Source: Aestuariivivens marinum
GTDB lineage: Bacteria > Bacteroidota > Bacteroidia > Flavobacteriales > Flavobacteriaceae
Reading direction: 5' to 3'
NCBI RefSeq assembly: GCF_022662175.1
Contig: NZ_JAKMCR010000001.1
Location: 682,001-746,000, forward strand
DNA length: 64,000 nt
The notes beneath the pieces are model-generated. The model had not been told where the DNA came from. It saw only the letters and a program-made list of their open reading frames with translations, and searched no databases. Position 1 is the first letter of the stretch, and every line of letters begins with the position of its first letter. Positions 46,633 to 55,731 of this stretch are shown in pieces. Position numbers and translations under genes: made by a program.

Positions 46633-46640
46633 CAAAAGTA
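46633..46640 (-). promoter_or_regulatory. putative -7 box (TACTTTTG) for gltX
   Basis: Matches TAnnTTTG on the minus strand, giving a very short gltX leader. No clear -33 TTG partner. Confidence 0.4.
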
Positions 46641-46839
46641 CATGAATTTTTTTCATTTGATATTTTATATGTCTAAATGAAAAAAATTATATGGATTAAC
46701 AAAGTGGTTAATGAGGTAATTCAAAATTTTGCCAACTATAATTCCATTAAATTTTGTACTGCTACGAAAGATACAATTAACACATTATTATATACCCTAT
46801 ACCAAATAAAATTGTAGTTTAGTGTAGTACAATATAAGC

Positions 46840-49800
46840 ATGACTAATTTTAACACCATATTAATTAAGTTAGAGCAGTTTATAAGGAAATATTACCTTA
46901 ATGAACTATTGAAAGGAACCATTCTTTTTTTTTCCATTGGGTTGCTTTATTTATTGGTCACCTTATTTGTTGAGTATGTATTATGGCTAAACCCAGGCGC
47001 AAGAACAATTTTGTTTTGGTTGTTTGTAGGGGTAGAGATGCTGCTATTGGTGAAGTTTGTTGTAATGCCATTGTTTAGGTTGTTCAAACTTCAAAAAGGG
47101 ATTGATTATATAGAGGCCTCAAAGCTTATTGGCAGACACTTTCCAGAAGTTAATGACAAGCTACTTAATATTCTTCAACTTAACCAAAATCCTTCCAAAT
47201 CTGAACTCTTACTGGCTAGTATTGAGCAAAAGTCCATTGAGCTCAAGCCTGTACCGTTTAAGTTGGCGATCAACTTAAAACAAAATGCCAAATACCTTAA
47301 ATATGCAGCCATACCAGTATTGATTCTGTTACTTAGTTCCATATCAGGAAACATGAATTGGTTTAGCGATAGTTATAAACGGGTTGTGCATTATAAAACA
47401 CCTTTCGAGCCGCCCGCACCGTTCCGGTTTTTTGTGCTTAATGAAGACTTGAACACTCTTGAGGGCGATGATTTTAAATTAATTGTAAAAACGGTAGGTG
47501 ATGTTGTGCCGGAAAATGCCCAAATTAAATTTAATAACGAATCTTATTTTTTACAGAAATCAGGATCAGGTGCTTTTGAATTTACCTTCTCTAAACCTAA
47601 AGAGCCAATTGAATTTGAGTTGGAAGCTAACGGTGTGAATTCAGAGCCTTACCTTTTAAATGTTGTTGAAGTGCCTACATTGGTTAATTTTGAAATGATT
47701 TTAGATTATCCTAAACACACAAAAAAGACTCGAAAAATGTTGAAAAGCACGGGAAATGCTATTGTTCCCGAAGGCACCAAAATCTCTTGGAATTTAGACA
47801 CTAAGTCTACTGATGCCGTTTATCTAATGGCTGCCGATACACTTGGGTTTTCTTCCGAAGAGGTAGACCGATTTGAAGCCTCTAAGCGAGTTTTCAACAC
47901 GTTTGCTTACAATATAAGTACGAGTAATAAAAATGTCAGCAATTATGAGAATTTAGCGTTTAAAATTGATGTGATAAAGGATGAATATCCTGAATTGAAC
48001 ATTAAAGTAGAAATAGATAGTTTAGACGAACAATCACTTTATTTTTACGGTCAGGTCACCGATGATTATGGGTTGACCAAACTCGAACTTGTTTATTATC
48101 CTGTTGATAATGAAGCAGAAAAAAAGAGAAAAGACATACCAATACCGAGTTCAAATGTTGCTCAATTCTTGGCCGATTTTCCACATAATCTAACAATTGA
48201 GGCAGGAATACCCTACGAATTATATTTTCAAGTATTTGATAATGATATGGTTAACCATTTTAAAAGTGTAAAAAGTAACATTTTCACTTATAGAAAACGA
48301 ACCAAGGATGAAGAAGTCAAAAGGCAATTGGAACAACAAAGCGAAACGATAGAAGACTTAAATAAATCCTTAAAGAATCAGGAACAGCAAGAAAAACAGC
48401 TTAAGGAATTGACAAGAACCCAAAAGGAAAAGTCAGTTCTAAATTTCAATGACAAAAAGAAACTGGAATCTTTTTTAAAACGTCAGCAGCAGCAAGATGA
48501 AATGATGAGGAATTTCAACAAAAAGCTAAAGGATAACTTGGAGGAGTTTCAAAAGGAGAATACAGAAAAAGATCCGTTCAAGGAAGATTTAAAACAACGG
48601 TTGGAAGAACAGGAGGAACAGCTAAAACAAGACGAAAAATTGTTGGAAGAACTGAAAGAGCTCCAAGAGAAAATCAATCAGGAGGAACTGGTCAATAAAT
48701 TAGAAGAACTAGCAAAGCAAAATAAAAACAAAAAGAGAAGCCTAGAGCAACTTTTGGAGCTTACCAAGCGCTTTTATGTGGAAAAGAAATTAGAAAAGCT
48801 TAAAGAAGATTTAATGAAGCTTGCTATAGATCAAGAAAAGCTTTCCAATGAAAAAGAGGAAAATAACACCAAGGATAAACAAGATAGTCTCAATGAACAG
48901 TTCGATGACTTTAAAAAAGACATGGAACAATTGGAAAAGGATAGTAAAGCACTAAAAAAGCCAATCGAAATACCCAGAGATAAACTAGACGAACAGGAAG
49001 TTGACAAGGAGCAACAAAAGGCTTTGGATGCGTTGGAAAATCAAGAACAGGAAAAAGCATCAGATAAAGAAAAAAGTGATGCGCCTAAAAACAATCAGAA
49101 TTTGAATAATGCGCAACAAAGTCAGAAGAAGGCAGCCAAGAAAATGATGCAGATGAGTCAAAACATGCAAGGCGCGATGCAAGCAGGAGGTGGCGAGCAA
49201 ATGCAGGAAGATATGGAAATGCTTCGTCAAATTTTGGACAATTTGGTGCTGTTTTCTTTTGATGAGGAAACCTTAATGGATCAGTTTAAGGGTATTGATG
49301 ACAACCACAACAAGTATGCCTCTTTTTTACGTAAGCAACACAACCTTAAGGAGCATTTTGAGCATATAGATGATAGCTTGTTTGCCTTGTCGCTTAGACA
49401 GCCTAAAATTTCTGAAAAGGTTAACAAAGAAATTTCAGAAGTTTACTTTAATATAGATAAAGCATTGGAGCTTTTTGCTGAAAGTCAAGTGTATCAAGGC
49501 GTATCCAAACAACAATTTGCCATAACAGCTACAAATAATTTGGCTGATTTTTTAAGTGATATTTTGGATAGTATGCAGGAGAGCATGAGTATGTCCCCCA
49601 ACAATGGAGGAGGCGATATGCAATTGCCGGATATTATCATGAGTCAGGAAGAGCTTAATAAAATGATGCAGGAAGGAATGAAAGAGAGTGAAGAAGGTAA
49701 ACCCCAAAATGAAGGCAATAAACCGAAACAGCCTGGTGAAAAAGAAGGTGAAGGTGAACCACAACAGAGTAAAGACGGAAAGCAAAGTGAAGCCGATGGT

Positions 49801-50232
49801 GAAGGTGATGCCGATGAATTTATTAACGGCAAACTGTTTGAAATCTATCAGCAACAACAACAGCTTAGAAAGGCTCTAGAGGAGCGTTTAGAAAAGGATG
49901 GTAAAGGTGGTGTAGGTGATCGTATTTTAAAGCAGATGGAAGATGTAGAGTTGGAGCTTTTAAACAGAGGTTTTACCAACAGAACATTACAAAAGATGAT
50001 GAATTTGCAACACCAGTTGTTGAAACTGGAAAATGCAACGTTTCAGCAAGGTGAAGAAAACAAAAGGGAATCTAAGACTAATCAAGACAATTTTAACAAC
50101 AATACCAATAATAGGTTACCCAATGCCAAACAATATTTCAATACAACTGAAATATTGAACCGACAAGCTTTACCTTTGCAGCAGGAATACAAAAATAAAG
50201 TTAAAGTGTATTTCAATAAGACAGATGATTGA
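46840..50232 (+). CDS. DUF4175 large membrane-anchored coiled-coil protein
   Basis: 1130-aa protein of the Bacteroidota DUF4175 family. Membrane helices lie at about residues 22-46, 52-75 and 148-166. A beta-rich periplasmic part follows (about 170-480; FEPPAPFRFFVL), then very long glutamine/glutamate/lysine-rich coiled coils (about 480-760) and low-complexity stretches (NQEQEKASDKEKSD, GEKEGEGEPQQSK). The C-terminal region has a KQMEDVELELLNRGF segment. Function unknown; the make-up suggests a structural or envelope-organising role. It overlaps ybeY by 8 bases, so the two are co-translated. Confidence 0.85.
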   Translation: MTNFNTILIKLEQFIRKYYLNELLKGTILFFSIGLLYLLVTLFVEYVLWLNPGARTILFWLFVGVEMLLLVKFVVMPLFRLFKLQKGIDYIEASKLIGRHFPEVNDKLLNILQLNQNPSKSELLLASIEQKSIELKPVPFKLAINLKQNAKYLKYAAIPVLILLLSSISGNMNWFSDSYKRVVHYKTPFEPPAPFRFFVLNEDLNTLEGDDFKLIVKTVGDVVPENAQIKFNNESYFLQKSGSGAFEFTFSKPKEPIEFELEANGVNSEPYLLNVVEVPTLVNFEMILDYPKHTKKTRKMLKSTGNAIVPEGTKISWNLDTKSTDAVYLMAADTLGFSSEEVDRFEASKRVFNTFAYNISTSNKNVSNYENLAFKIDVIKDEYPELNIKVEIDSLDEQSLYFYGQVTDDYGLTKLELVYYPVDNEAEKKRKDIPIPSSNVAQFLADFPHNLTIEAGIPYELYFQVFDNDMVNHFKSVKSNIFTYRKRTKDEEVKRQLEQQSETIEDLNKSLKNQEQQEKQLKELTRTQKEKSVLNFNDKKKLESFLKRQQQQDEMMRNFNKKLKDNLEEFQKENTEKDPFKEDLKQRLEEQEEQLKQDEKLLEELKELQEKINQEELVNKLEELAKQNKNKKRSLEQLLELTKRFYVEKKLEKLKEDLMKLAIDQEKLSNEKEENNTKDKQDSLNEQFDDFKKDMEQLEKDSKALKKPIEIPRDKLDEQEVDKEQQKALDALENQEQEKASDKEKSDAPKNNQNLNNAQQSQKKAAKKMMQMSQNMQGAMQAGGGEQMQEDMEMLRQILDNLVLFSFDEETLMDQFKGIDDNHNKYASFLRKQHNLKEHFEHIDDSLFALSLRQPKISEKVNKEISEVYFNIDKALELFAESQVYQGVSKQQFAITATNNLADFLSDILDSMQESMSMSPNNGGGDMQLPDIIMSQEELNKMMQEGMKESEEGKPQNEGNKPKQPGEKEGEGEPQQSKDGKQSEADGEGDADEFINGKLFEIYQQQQQLRKALEERLEKDGKGGVGDRILKQMEDVELELLNRGFTNRTLQKMMNLQHQLLKLENATFQQGEENKRESKTNQDNFNNNTNNRLPNAKQYFNTTEILNRQALPLQQEYKNKVKVYFNKTDD

Positions 50233-50635
50233 ATTCAATTACGAAACCAATTTTAAATTAGATAACGAAGTAGAGATATCAAATTGGATTTCAAATACCA
50301 TTACTTCTGAAGGATATACGTTAGGCGACATCAATTATGTGTTTTGTGACGATGATTATTTGCATAAATTAAATGTTGAATTCCTTAATCACGATACGTT
50401 AACGGACATTATTAGCTTCGATTACTCCCTAGGAAAAACCGTACAAGGCGATATTTTTATTTCCATTGAGCGCGTAAAAGATAACGCCAAAGATTTTAAT
50501 GTGTCTTTTGTAAATGAGTTATGCCGTGTTATTATTCATGGTGTTCTACATTATTGTGGCTATAAGGATAAGTCAAAAGACGATGCTTTAATAATGCGCA
50601 ATAAGGAAAACCACTATTTAAGACAGTTATCTTAA
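50225..50635 (+). CDS. ybeY: rRNA maturation endoribonuclease YbeY
   Basis: 136-aa metal-dependent RNase for 16S rRNA 3'-end processing and 70S quality control. The zinc motif reads HGVLHYCGYKDKSKDD: two histidines are kept, while the third (GYDH in E. coli) is replaced by KD, as in other Bacteroidota YbeY proteins, where aspartate probably serves as ligand. DTLTDIISFDYSLG is the family's substrate-groove motif. Start overlaps the DUF4175 stop by 8 bases. Confidence 0.92.
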   Translation: MIEFNYETNFKLDNEVEISNWISNTITSEGYTLGDINYVFCDDDYLHKLNVEFLNHDTLTDIISFDYSLGKTVQGDIFISIERVKDNAKDFNVSFVNELCRVIIHGVLHYCGYKDKSKDDALIMRNKENHYLRQLS

Positions 50636-50651
50636 AGTCAGTAATTCAATG

Positions 50652-50659
50652 TATATTTG
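50652..50659 (+). promoter_or_regulatory. putative -7 box (TATATTTG) for mnmG
   Basis: Matches TAnnTTTG, 58 bases before the mnmG start and upstream of the parS-like site, which would then lie in the mnmG leader. Confidence 0.4.
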
Positions 50660-50676
50660 CAAACTTATAATTAATG

Positions 50677-50692
50677 TGTTCCACGTGGAACA
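50677..50692. other. parS-like centromere site 1
   Basis: TGTTCCACGTGGAACA, a perfect 16-bp palindrome. It differs from the B. subtilis parS consensus TGTTTCACGTGAAACA only by a symmetrical T-to-C and A-to-G pair; the central CACGTG is kept. Predicted ParB binding site for chromosome segregation. Confidence 0.82.
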
Positions 50693-50716
50693 TTGATGAA
50701 TTGAAATAGGTTAATC

Positions 50717-52588
50717 ATGTTTAATGATGTTTATGATGTTATAGTTGTTGGTGCAGGTCATGCCGGTAGTGAGGCTGCTGCAGCCGCTGCGAACATGGGA
50801 AGCAAGACCCTTCTTATAACAATGAATCTGCAGAACATTGCACAGATGTCGTGTAACCCAGCTATGGGTGGTATTGCCAAAGGGCAAATTGTTCGTGAGA
50901 TTGATGCGCTTGGTGGTTATAGTGGTATCGTATCTGATACTTCTGCGATCCAATTTAAGATGCTAAACAAGTCTAAGGGCCCTGCCATGTGGAGTCCTAG
51001 AGTGCAGAGTGACCGCATGCGTTTTGCTGAAGACTGGAGAATGTTATTAGAGCAAACACCAAATTTGGATTTTTATCAAGAAATGGTATCTGGCTTGTTG
51101 ATTGTGAAGGGACAGGTTGTAGGTGTAAGAACATCATTGGGGATAGAAATAAAATCTAAAACAGTAGTGCTTACCAACGGCACTTTTTTGAACGGCTTAA
51201 TACATATTGGTGACAAAAATTTTGGTGGAGGTAGAGCTGGTGAAAAAGCGGCTACTGGTCTTACAGAGCAATTGGTAGGTTTAGGTTTTGATTCTGGAAG
51301 GATGAAAACAGGTACGCCGCCACGAGTGGATGGACGTTCGTTGGATTATTCTAAAATGGTTGAACAGCCTGGTGACTATAACCCTGAAAAATTTTCTTAT
51401 TTGGATATTACTAAACCATTGGAAAAGCAACGGTCTTGCCACATGACTTACACCAGTGAGTTGGTGCATGATTTACTCCGGGAAGGTTTTGATAGATCAC
51501 CTATGTTCAACGGTAGAATTAAGAGTTTAGGCCCACGTTATTGTCCGTCTATAGAAGATAAAATAAATCGTTTTGCTGATAAGGACAGGCATCAATTGTT
51601 TATTGAACCAGAAGGTTGGAATACTGTTGAGGTTTATGTTAATGGGTTTTCGACATCACTTCCCGAAGATGTTCAATTTAAAGCATTGCGATCTGTAGTT
51701 GGGTTTGAAAACGTGAAGTTTTTTAGACCAGGATATGCTATTGAATACGATTATTTTCCACCAACACAATTGAAGCATACACTTGAAACAAAGTTGGTTG
51801 ATGGACTATATTTTGCTGGTCAGATTAATGGTACAACAGGATATGAAGAAGCAGCTTCTCAAGGGCTAATAGCAGGGATAAACGCCAGCCTTAAAGTTCA
51901 GGAAAAAGAACCGTTTACCTTAAAGCGTGACGAAGCTTATATTGGAGTATTAATTGACGACCTAATTACAAAAGGAACAGAAGAGCCCTATAGAATGTTT
52001 ACGTCTAGGGCTGAATATCGCACCCTTTTGCGTCAAGATAATGCGGATTTAAGGCTCACACCAAAAGGATTTGAAATTGGTTTGGCGTCCGAAAATAGAT
52101 TAAGACGCATGGAAGAGAAACATGAGTCGGCGAAAGAATTTGTTTCTTTTTTTGAAAATACAAGTGTTAAACCAGAAGAGATTAACCCTGTTTTGGAAAG
52201 CAAAAATTCTGCTCCTGTAAACCAGGCTGGCAAGCTATTTAAAATCTTTGCGCGACCTAATATTGAAATGGACGATATTAGGAAAGTTCAAAGCGTTGAG
52301 TCCTATATTCAGAAAAATAATTTGGATCGCGAAGTCATTGAACAAACAGAAATACAAGTTAAGTATTCAGGGTATATTGCTAAAGAAAAAAACAATGCCG
52401 ATAAACTCAATAGACTGGAATATGTAAAAATCCCTGAAAACTTTGATTACTCAAAAATTAAATCAATGAGTTTTGAAGCGCGTGAAAAGCTTAAAAAAAT
52501 TCAACCAGCAACGGTGTCCCAAGCATCAAGAATTAGTGGTGTTTCGCCCAACGATATTTCTGTTTTATTGGTTTATATGGGCAGATAA
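50717..52588 (+). CDS. mnmG: tRNA uridine-5-carboxymethylaminomethyl modification enzyme MnmG (GidA)
   Basis: 623-aa FAD enzyme that with MnmE forms the cmnm5 group at U34 of certain tRNAs. FAD motif VVGAGHAGSEAA at residues 10-21; SCNPAMGGIAKGQ; GTPPRVDGRS; and GYEEAASQGLIAG are family hallmarks. Complete, with the usual C-terminal MnmE-binding helical domain (SRISGVSPNDISVLLVYM). The gene is flanked on both sides by identical parS-like palindromes; in many bacteria mnmG is origin-proximal. Confidence 0.97.
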   Translation: MFNDVYDVIVVGAGHAGSEAAAAAANMGSKTLLITMNLQNIAQMSCNPAMGGIAKGQIVREIDALGGYSGIVSDTSAIQFKMLNKSKGPAMWSPRVQSDRMRFAEDWRMLLEQTPNLDFYQEMVSGLLIVKGQVVGVRTSLGIEIKSKTVVLTNGTFLNGLIHIGDKNFGGGRAGEKAATGLTEQLVGLGFDSGRMKTGTPPRVDGRSLDYSKMVEQPGDYNPEKFSYLDITKPLEKQRSCHMTYTSELVHDLLREGFDRSPMFNGRIKSLGPRYCPSIEDKINRFADKDRHQLFIEPEGWNTVEVYVNGFSTSLPEDVQFKALRSVVGFENVKFFRPGYAIEYDYFPPTQLKHTLETKLVDGLYFAGQINGTTGYEEAASQGLIAGINASLKVQEKEPFTLKRDEAYIGVLIDDLITKGTEEPYRMFTSRAEYRTLLRQDNADLRLTPKGFEIGLASENRLRRMEEKHESAKEFVSFFENTSVKPEEINPVLESKNSAPVNQAGKLFKIFARPNIEMDDIRKVQSVESYIQKNNLDREVIEQTEIQVKYSGYIAKEKNNADKLNRLEYVKIPENFDYSKIKSMSFEAREKLKKIQPATVSQASRISGVSPNDISVLLVYMGR

Positions 52589-52596
52589 TTTAGTAA

Positions 52597-52612
52597 TGTT
52601 CCACGTGGAACA
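52597..52612. other. parS-like centromere site 2
   Basis: Second exact copy of TGTTCCACGTGGAACA, 1.9 kb from the first, in the short gap between mnmG and the methyltransferase gene. Two identical rare 16-bp palindromes this close argue for function. Confidence 0.82.
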
Positions 52613-52627
52613 CTCAGTTTTTAAAAT

Positions 52628-53503
52628 TTGGAGGAGAAAGAAAAAGCAAATCACGTCTTTTTAAAAGTAAAAGATCATTCCGTTTCTGGAGAAGAGTTTA
52701 AATTGGTTGAAAATCCAGAATATGGCTTTTTGGAAACTATTCCGAAGCCTACTCAAGCATCTTTGTCAAAGTATTATCAAAGTGAAGATTATATTTCGCA
52801 TACCGATGCAAACCGTAATTGGTTTGAAAAAGTGTATCATTTCATCCGAACCATTACTTTAAAAAGGAAGCTTAGACTGATTAATAATTATGCAAGAGAA
52901 AGTAAAAATTTATTGGATATAGGATGTGGTACGGGCGACTTTTTGCAAGCCGCAAAGCAAAAGGGATGGAACGTAGTTGGAATTGAACCTAACGAACGGG
53001 CAAGGAAAACAGCTAATAAAAAAATTAATAGTATAGTTTATCAACCTGAACAACTTTCAAAAATTGAAGATAACAGTTTTGACGTAATTACTTTGTGGCA
53101 TGTTTTGGAACACCTTCCGAATCTGTATGATCAAATTGCTTTGTTTAAAAAACTTTTAAAACCAAATGGCACTTTGGTGATAGCTGTTCCAAATTACAAA
53201 AGTTTTGATGCGACCCATTACAAAAATTTTTGGGCCGCTTACGATGTGCCTAGACATCTTTGGCATTTTGATACAGCCTCAATTTCCAATTTGCTTTCAA
53301 GACAATCTTTAAAGGTTATTAAAATCAAACCCATGTGGTTTGATGCATTTTATGTAAGCCTACTTTCTGAAAAATACAAATCTGGAAAAATGAATATCAT
53401 TAAGGGGTTTTGTGTTGGGCTGTCATCAAATTTAAAATCTTTAGCAACAAAGGAGGCGTCGTCTTTAATATATGTAGCGAAAAACAACCAAAACTTAGTT
53501 TAA
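52628..53503 (+). CDS. class I SAM-dependent methyltransferase
   Basis: 291-aa cytosolic enzyme of the Methyltransf_23/UbiG-like group. The SAM motif I is LLDIGCGTGDFLQAA (about residues 97-111), acidic motif II VVGIEPNERA, motif III ITLWHVLEHLPN, and motif IV PNGTLVIAVPN. The N-terminal region (LVENPEYGFLETIPKPTQASLSKYYQSEDY-type) is often seen in methyltransferases acting on saccharides or surface glycans, but the substrate is unknown. TTG start (TTGGAGGAG) as no ATG lies nearby. Begins 39 bases after mnmG, over a parS-like site. Confidence 0.85.
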   Translation: MEEKEKANHVFLKVKDHSVSGEEFKLVENPEYGFLETIPKPTQASLSKYYQSEDYISHTDANRNWFEKVYHFIRTITLKRKLRLINNYARESKNLLDIGCGTGDFLQAAKQKGWNVVGIEPNERARKTANKKINSIVYQPEQLSKIEDNSFDVITLWHVLEHLPNLYDQIALFKKLLKPNGTLVIAVPNYKSFDATHYKNFWAAYDVPRHLWHFDTASISNLLSRQSLKVIKIKPMWFDAFYVSLLSEKYKSGKMNIIKGFCVGLSSNLKSLATKEASSLIYVAKNNQNLV

Positions 53504-53689
53504 GGCATTTTAAGAGCTAAAGCGCCTGCAGAAATACTGTTTGTTAGCCTAAAAAAAGAAATGGCCTTAAAAAGCTTTAAACCAATTCTAATTTTATAAT
53601 TAAAACCTATCAAGTATTATTTTAATAATAAATTTTGATTATAGAAAAAAAATCAGAACTGTCCAATAATAAATTAAAGCTTACTTTAG

Positions 53690-53697
53690 TACATTTG
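53690..53697 (+). promoter_or_regulatory. putative -7 box (TACATTTG) for the OmpH lipoprotein gene
   Basis: Matches TAnnTTTG, 25 bases before the start of the OmpH-family gene. The 219-base gap upstream holds nothing else recognised. Confidence 0.45.
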
Positions 53698-53722
53698 TGC
53701 GAATTGTAAAAAACCAGAACTT

Positions 53723-54238
53723 ATGAAAAATATAATTTATGTTTTAATAATTACCTTAGCATTTACGGCTTGCCAAAAGGAAAAGAAAATAGGCTATGTA
53801 GATAACGGTGTGGTAATTAACGATTATCAAGAGAAAAAGGATATTGAAGCAAAGTATCAAACAAAGGAAGAAGCTTTTAATAAAAAAGCCGATAGTATTG
53901 GTAAAGCCTTCCAATTAGAAGTGCAACAAACCCAATTAGATGCGCGTAAGTCTTCTCAAACAAAAGCTCAAGAACTTATGCAAGGTTTGCAGCAAAAACA
54001 ACAAGTACTCCAGCAACAAATACAATTTGAACAGCAGCAATTAGCGCAGGCCTTCCAAAGTGAAATAGATTCTCTGATTATTAAGGTAAAAGATTTTGTA
54101 AAAGATTACGGTAAAAAGAACAACTACACCTATATTTTAGGTACCAGTGATGCAGCTGCATCGGTTATGTATGCTACAGAAGAGAATAATTTAACTCAGG
54201 TTATCTTGGATGCTTTAAACGCAGAATATAAAAAGTAA
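53723..54238 (+). CDS. OmpH (Skp)-family lipoprotein chaperone
   Basis: 171-aa OmpH/Skp-family protein. Unlike classical soluble Skp it carries a lipobox (LAFTACQ, Cys17), so it is probably membrane-anchored. IGYVDNGVVINDYQEKKDIEAKYQ is the conserved start of the family; a glutamine-rich coiled coil (QGLQQKQQVLQQQIQFEQQQ) follows, then the closing NYTYILGTSDAAASVMY strand. Predicted to hold unfolded outer-membrane proteins in the periplasm. Own promoter and terminator, so monocistronic. Confidence 0.85.
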   Translation: MKNIIYVLIITLAFTACQKEKKIGYVDNGVVINDYQEKKDIEAKYQTKEEAFNKKADSIGKAFQLEVQQTQLDARKSSQTKAQELMQGLQQKQQVLQQQIQFEQQQLAQAFQSEIDSLIIKVKDFVKDYGKKNNYTYILGTSDAAASVMYATEENNLTQVILDALNAEYKK

Positions 54239-54258
54239 CCTAATTTATCAGAAAACTT

Positions 54259-54290
54259 AAAAGCTCTATAATTAATTATAGAGCTTTTTT
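54259..54290 (+). terminator. Rho-independent terminator after OmpH-family gene
   Basis: A long perfect palindrome with 15-bp arms (AAAAGCTCTATAATT and its complement), T-rich on the right. Confidence 0.88.
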
Positions 54291-54310
54291 ATTGTTCCTA
54301 TAAAGAAAAT

Positions 54311-54341
54311 AAAAAGCCTCCGTCGTTAGGCTTACGGAGGC
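54311..54341 (-). terminator. Rho-independent terminator of the DUF6438-like gene
   Basis: On the minus strand GCCTCCGT pairs with ACGGAGGC across a 10-base loop and is followed by TTTTTATTTT. It ends the next gene to the right. Confidence 0.85.
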
Positions 54342-54392
54342 ACACAAATAAAGTTTGAACCCTCATTCTCTTTTATTTGTTCTTTTTAGCTA

Positions 54393-54833
54393 TTATAATT
54401 CTTCGTTTATATTTTTTGCAAAATGCTCCAAAAGATTATTTAATTCCAACAAAGCGCCTTTTGCTCTAGATGATTGATAAACAATCTTTTTACCATCGTA
54501 TTTAATTATGGTAAGTGGGTTGTCCCTTCCTTTGGAATTACCAACATCATTAGAACTTAGGCTGCTTAAATAACTTTTAATTCTGTTAACCGTATCTAGT
54601 GGTATTGCTGTTTTGTGAATTCCATTTTTTTCAACGTTCGATATCCCTTTATAGATTAAATATCCGCTTTCAAAAACCCATAAATCATATACTGGTCGAC
54701 CATTTGAGCACTTGCCTCTTGATAGACTCAATAAAGCATCTCCCATGTTTTCGTGTCGCGTTTGTTTGCTCACAAAGTAAGAGGTTAATAATGTCATAGC
54801 AACATTTATTCTGTTCAACATTTTAAGTTGCAA
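54393..54833 (-). CDS. small protein resembling DUF6438
   Basis: 146-aa protein with no confident family. The part YDLWVFESGYLIYKGISNVEKNGIHKTAIP followed by a short helix and LTIIKYDGKKIVYQSS is reminiscent of the DUF6438 plan (a C-x-Y motif, then I-x-x-G-x-x-x-Y-x-G-x-x-x-V). RGKCSNGRPVYD supplies the corresponding Cys and Tyr. An N-terminal hydrophobic segment (MTLLTSYFVS) is weak for a signal peptide. Single gene with its own strong terminator, convergent with the OmpH gene. The gene looks real by base periodicity and terminator, but function is unknown. Confidence 0.55.
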   Translation of the reverse strand: MQLKMLNRINVAMTLLTSYFVSKQTRHENMGDALLSLSRGKCSNGRPVYDLWVFESGYLIYKGISNVEKNGIHKTAIPLDTVNRIKSYLSSLSSNDVGNSKGRDNPLTIIKYDGKKIVYQSSRAKGALLELNNLLEHFAKNINEEL

Positions 54834-55099
54834 ACTTGCGACAAAGACTTACTGATTGGGGACATGCTTTGACGCAAATTAGCTAACTCAACCAATTTTC
54901 AGATCATTAAAATCTGAATACAAAACCTGTGATATCCTATTTCAAACCAAATCTTAAAAATAGCAATACACATGGCATTATGTGCCGTAACAGTAGTAGG
55001 TGTTTAATGGTAAAAATGGAGCTTGGGGCTAATTAAAACAATTGCGTTTGTTGGGGCATAAACGTTCTTGTTTATATGTAAAACAGTTTAAAAGCATAA

Positions 55100-55110
55100 T
55101 ACCCTACTTT
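55100..55110. promoter_or_regulatory. left arm of 11-bp inverted repeat flanking ECF sigma gene
   Basis: TACCCTACTTT, exact reverse complement of AAAGTAGGGTA at 55676-55686. Lies 16 bases upstream of the -7 box of the sigma gene, roughly where a -33 element or operator would be. Confidence 0.4.
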
Positions 55111-55125
55111 TTTATTTAATTTTTT

Positions 55126-55133
55126 TATTTTTG
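55126..55133 (+). promoter_or_regulatory. putative -7 box (TATTTTTG) for ECF sigma gene
   Basis: Matches TAnnTTTG, 28 bases before the start of the sigma factor gene. Confidence 0.4.
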
Positions 55134-55161
55134 GTAAATAAGCCTTGTTATTACTATACTT

Positions 55162-55677
55162 ATGAATAGTGACCCCAAATCTGTTTGCGAACAAAAAAAC
55201 TACGAACAACTTTTCATTACCCATTCCAAAACCTTATTTAATTTTATATATTATAAGTGTGGCGATGTTCAACAGGCGGAAGATATTGTGCAAGATGCCT
55301 ATGTAAAGCTTTGGAACAATTGCTCCAAAGTAATTTACGATAAGGCAAAATCCTTTTTGTTTACAGTAGCACGAAATCTTTTTTTTAATGAAGTAGCCCA
55401 TAAAAAAATTGTGTTACAGCATGAAAGTTCGACAACTTCAAAAAGTATCACCAACGAATCTCCTCAATACATCTTAGAAGAGCAGGAGTTTATGGAAAAG
55501 CTAAAAAATGCTATAGACAGTTTGCCCGAAAAACAGCGTGAAGTGTTTTTGTTGAGCAGAATAGATAAAAAGAAATATACTGAGATTTCTGAGATAGTAG
55601 GTATATCGATTAAAGCGGTAGAAAAACGTATGAGTTTGGCATTAACAACCTTAAGGGATAAATTAGGCGACATATAA
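55162..55677 (+). CDS. ECF (RpoE-like) RNA polymerase sigma factor
   Basis: 171-aa extracytoplasmic-function sigma factor. Region 2 lies at about 15-75 (CGDVQQAEDIVQDAYVKLW) and region 4 at about 113-168 (LPEKQREVFLLSRIDKKKYTEISEIVGISIKAVEKRMSLA). It is followed by FecR anti-sigma and an STN-containing TonB receptor, the classical signal chain: receptor loading is sensed by FecR, which releases the sigma factor to activate the receptor operon. Family of Bacteroidota FecI-like sigmas. Confidence 0.93.
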   Translation: MNSDPKSVCEQKNYEQLFITHSKTLFNFIYYKCGDVQQAEDIVQDAYVKLWNNCSKVIYDKAKSFLFTVARNLFFNEVAHKKIVLQHESSTTSKSITNESPQYILEEQEFMEKLKNAIDSLPEKQREVFLLSRIDKKKYTEISEIVGISIKAVEKRMSLALTTLRDKLGDI

Positions 55678-55686
55678 AGTAGGGTA
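55676..55686. promoter_or_regulatory. right arm of 11-bp inverted repeat flanking ECF sigma gene
   Basis: AAAGTAGGGTA, just after the sigma stop codon and before fecR, facing the arm at 55100-55110. May be a target of the sigma factor or an RNA element. Confidence 0.4.
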
Positions 55687-55731
55687 AAACTAAAACCAAC
55701 TGTTTTATAATTATAAGAACTTTTACATAGT

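Larger units (their letters stand above)
54834..55161. other. 328-base intergenic region
   Basis: Divergent gap between the DUF6438-like gene and the ECF sigma gene. It holds the TACCCTACTTT arm (55100-55110) and a TATTTTTG -7 box (55126-55133). Nothing else was recognised in the left two-thirds. Confidence 0.6.

Noticed and set aside
49552-49879. Antisense and plus-strand frames within the low-complexity part of DUF4175
   Set aside because: Long frames are expected opposite Glu/Lys/Gln-rich repeats; no start context or family match.
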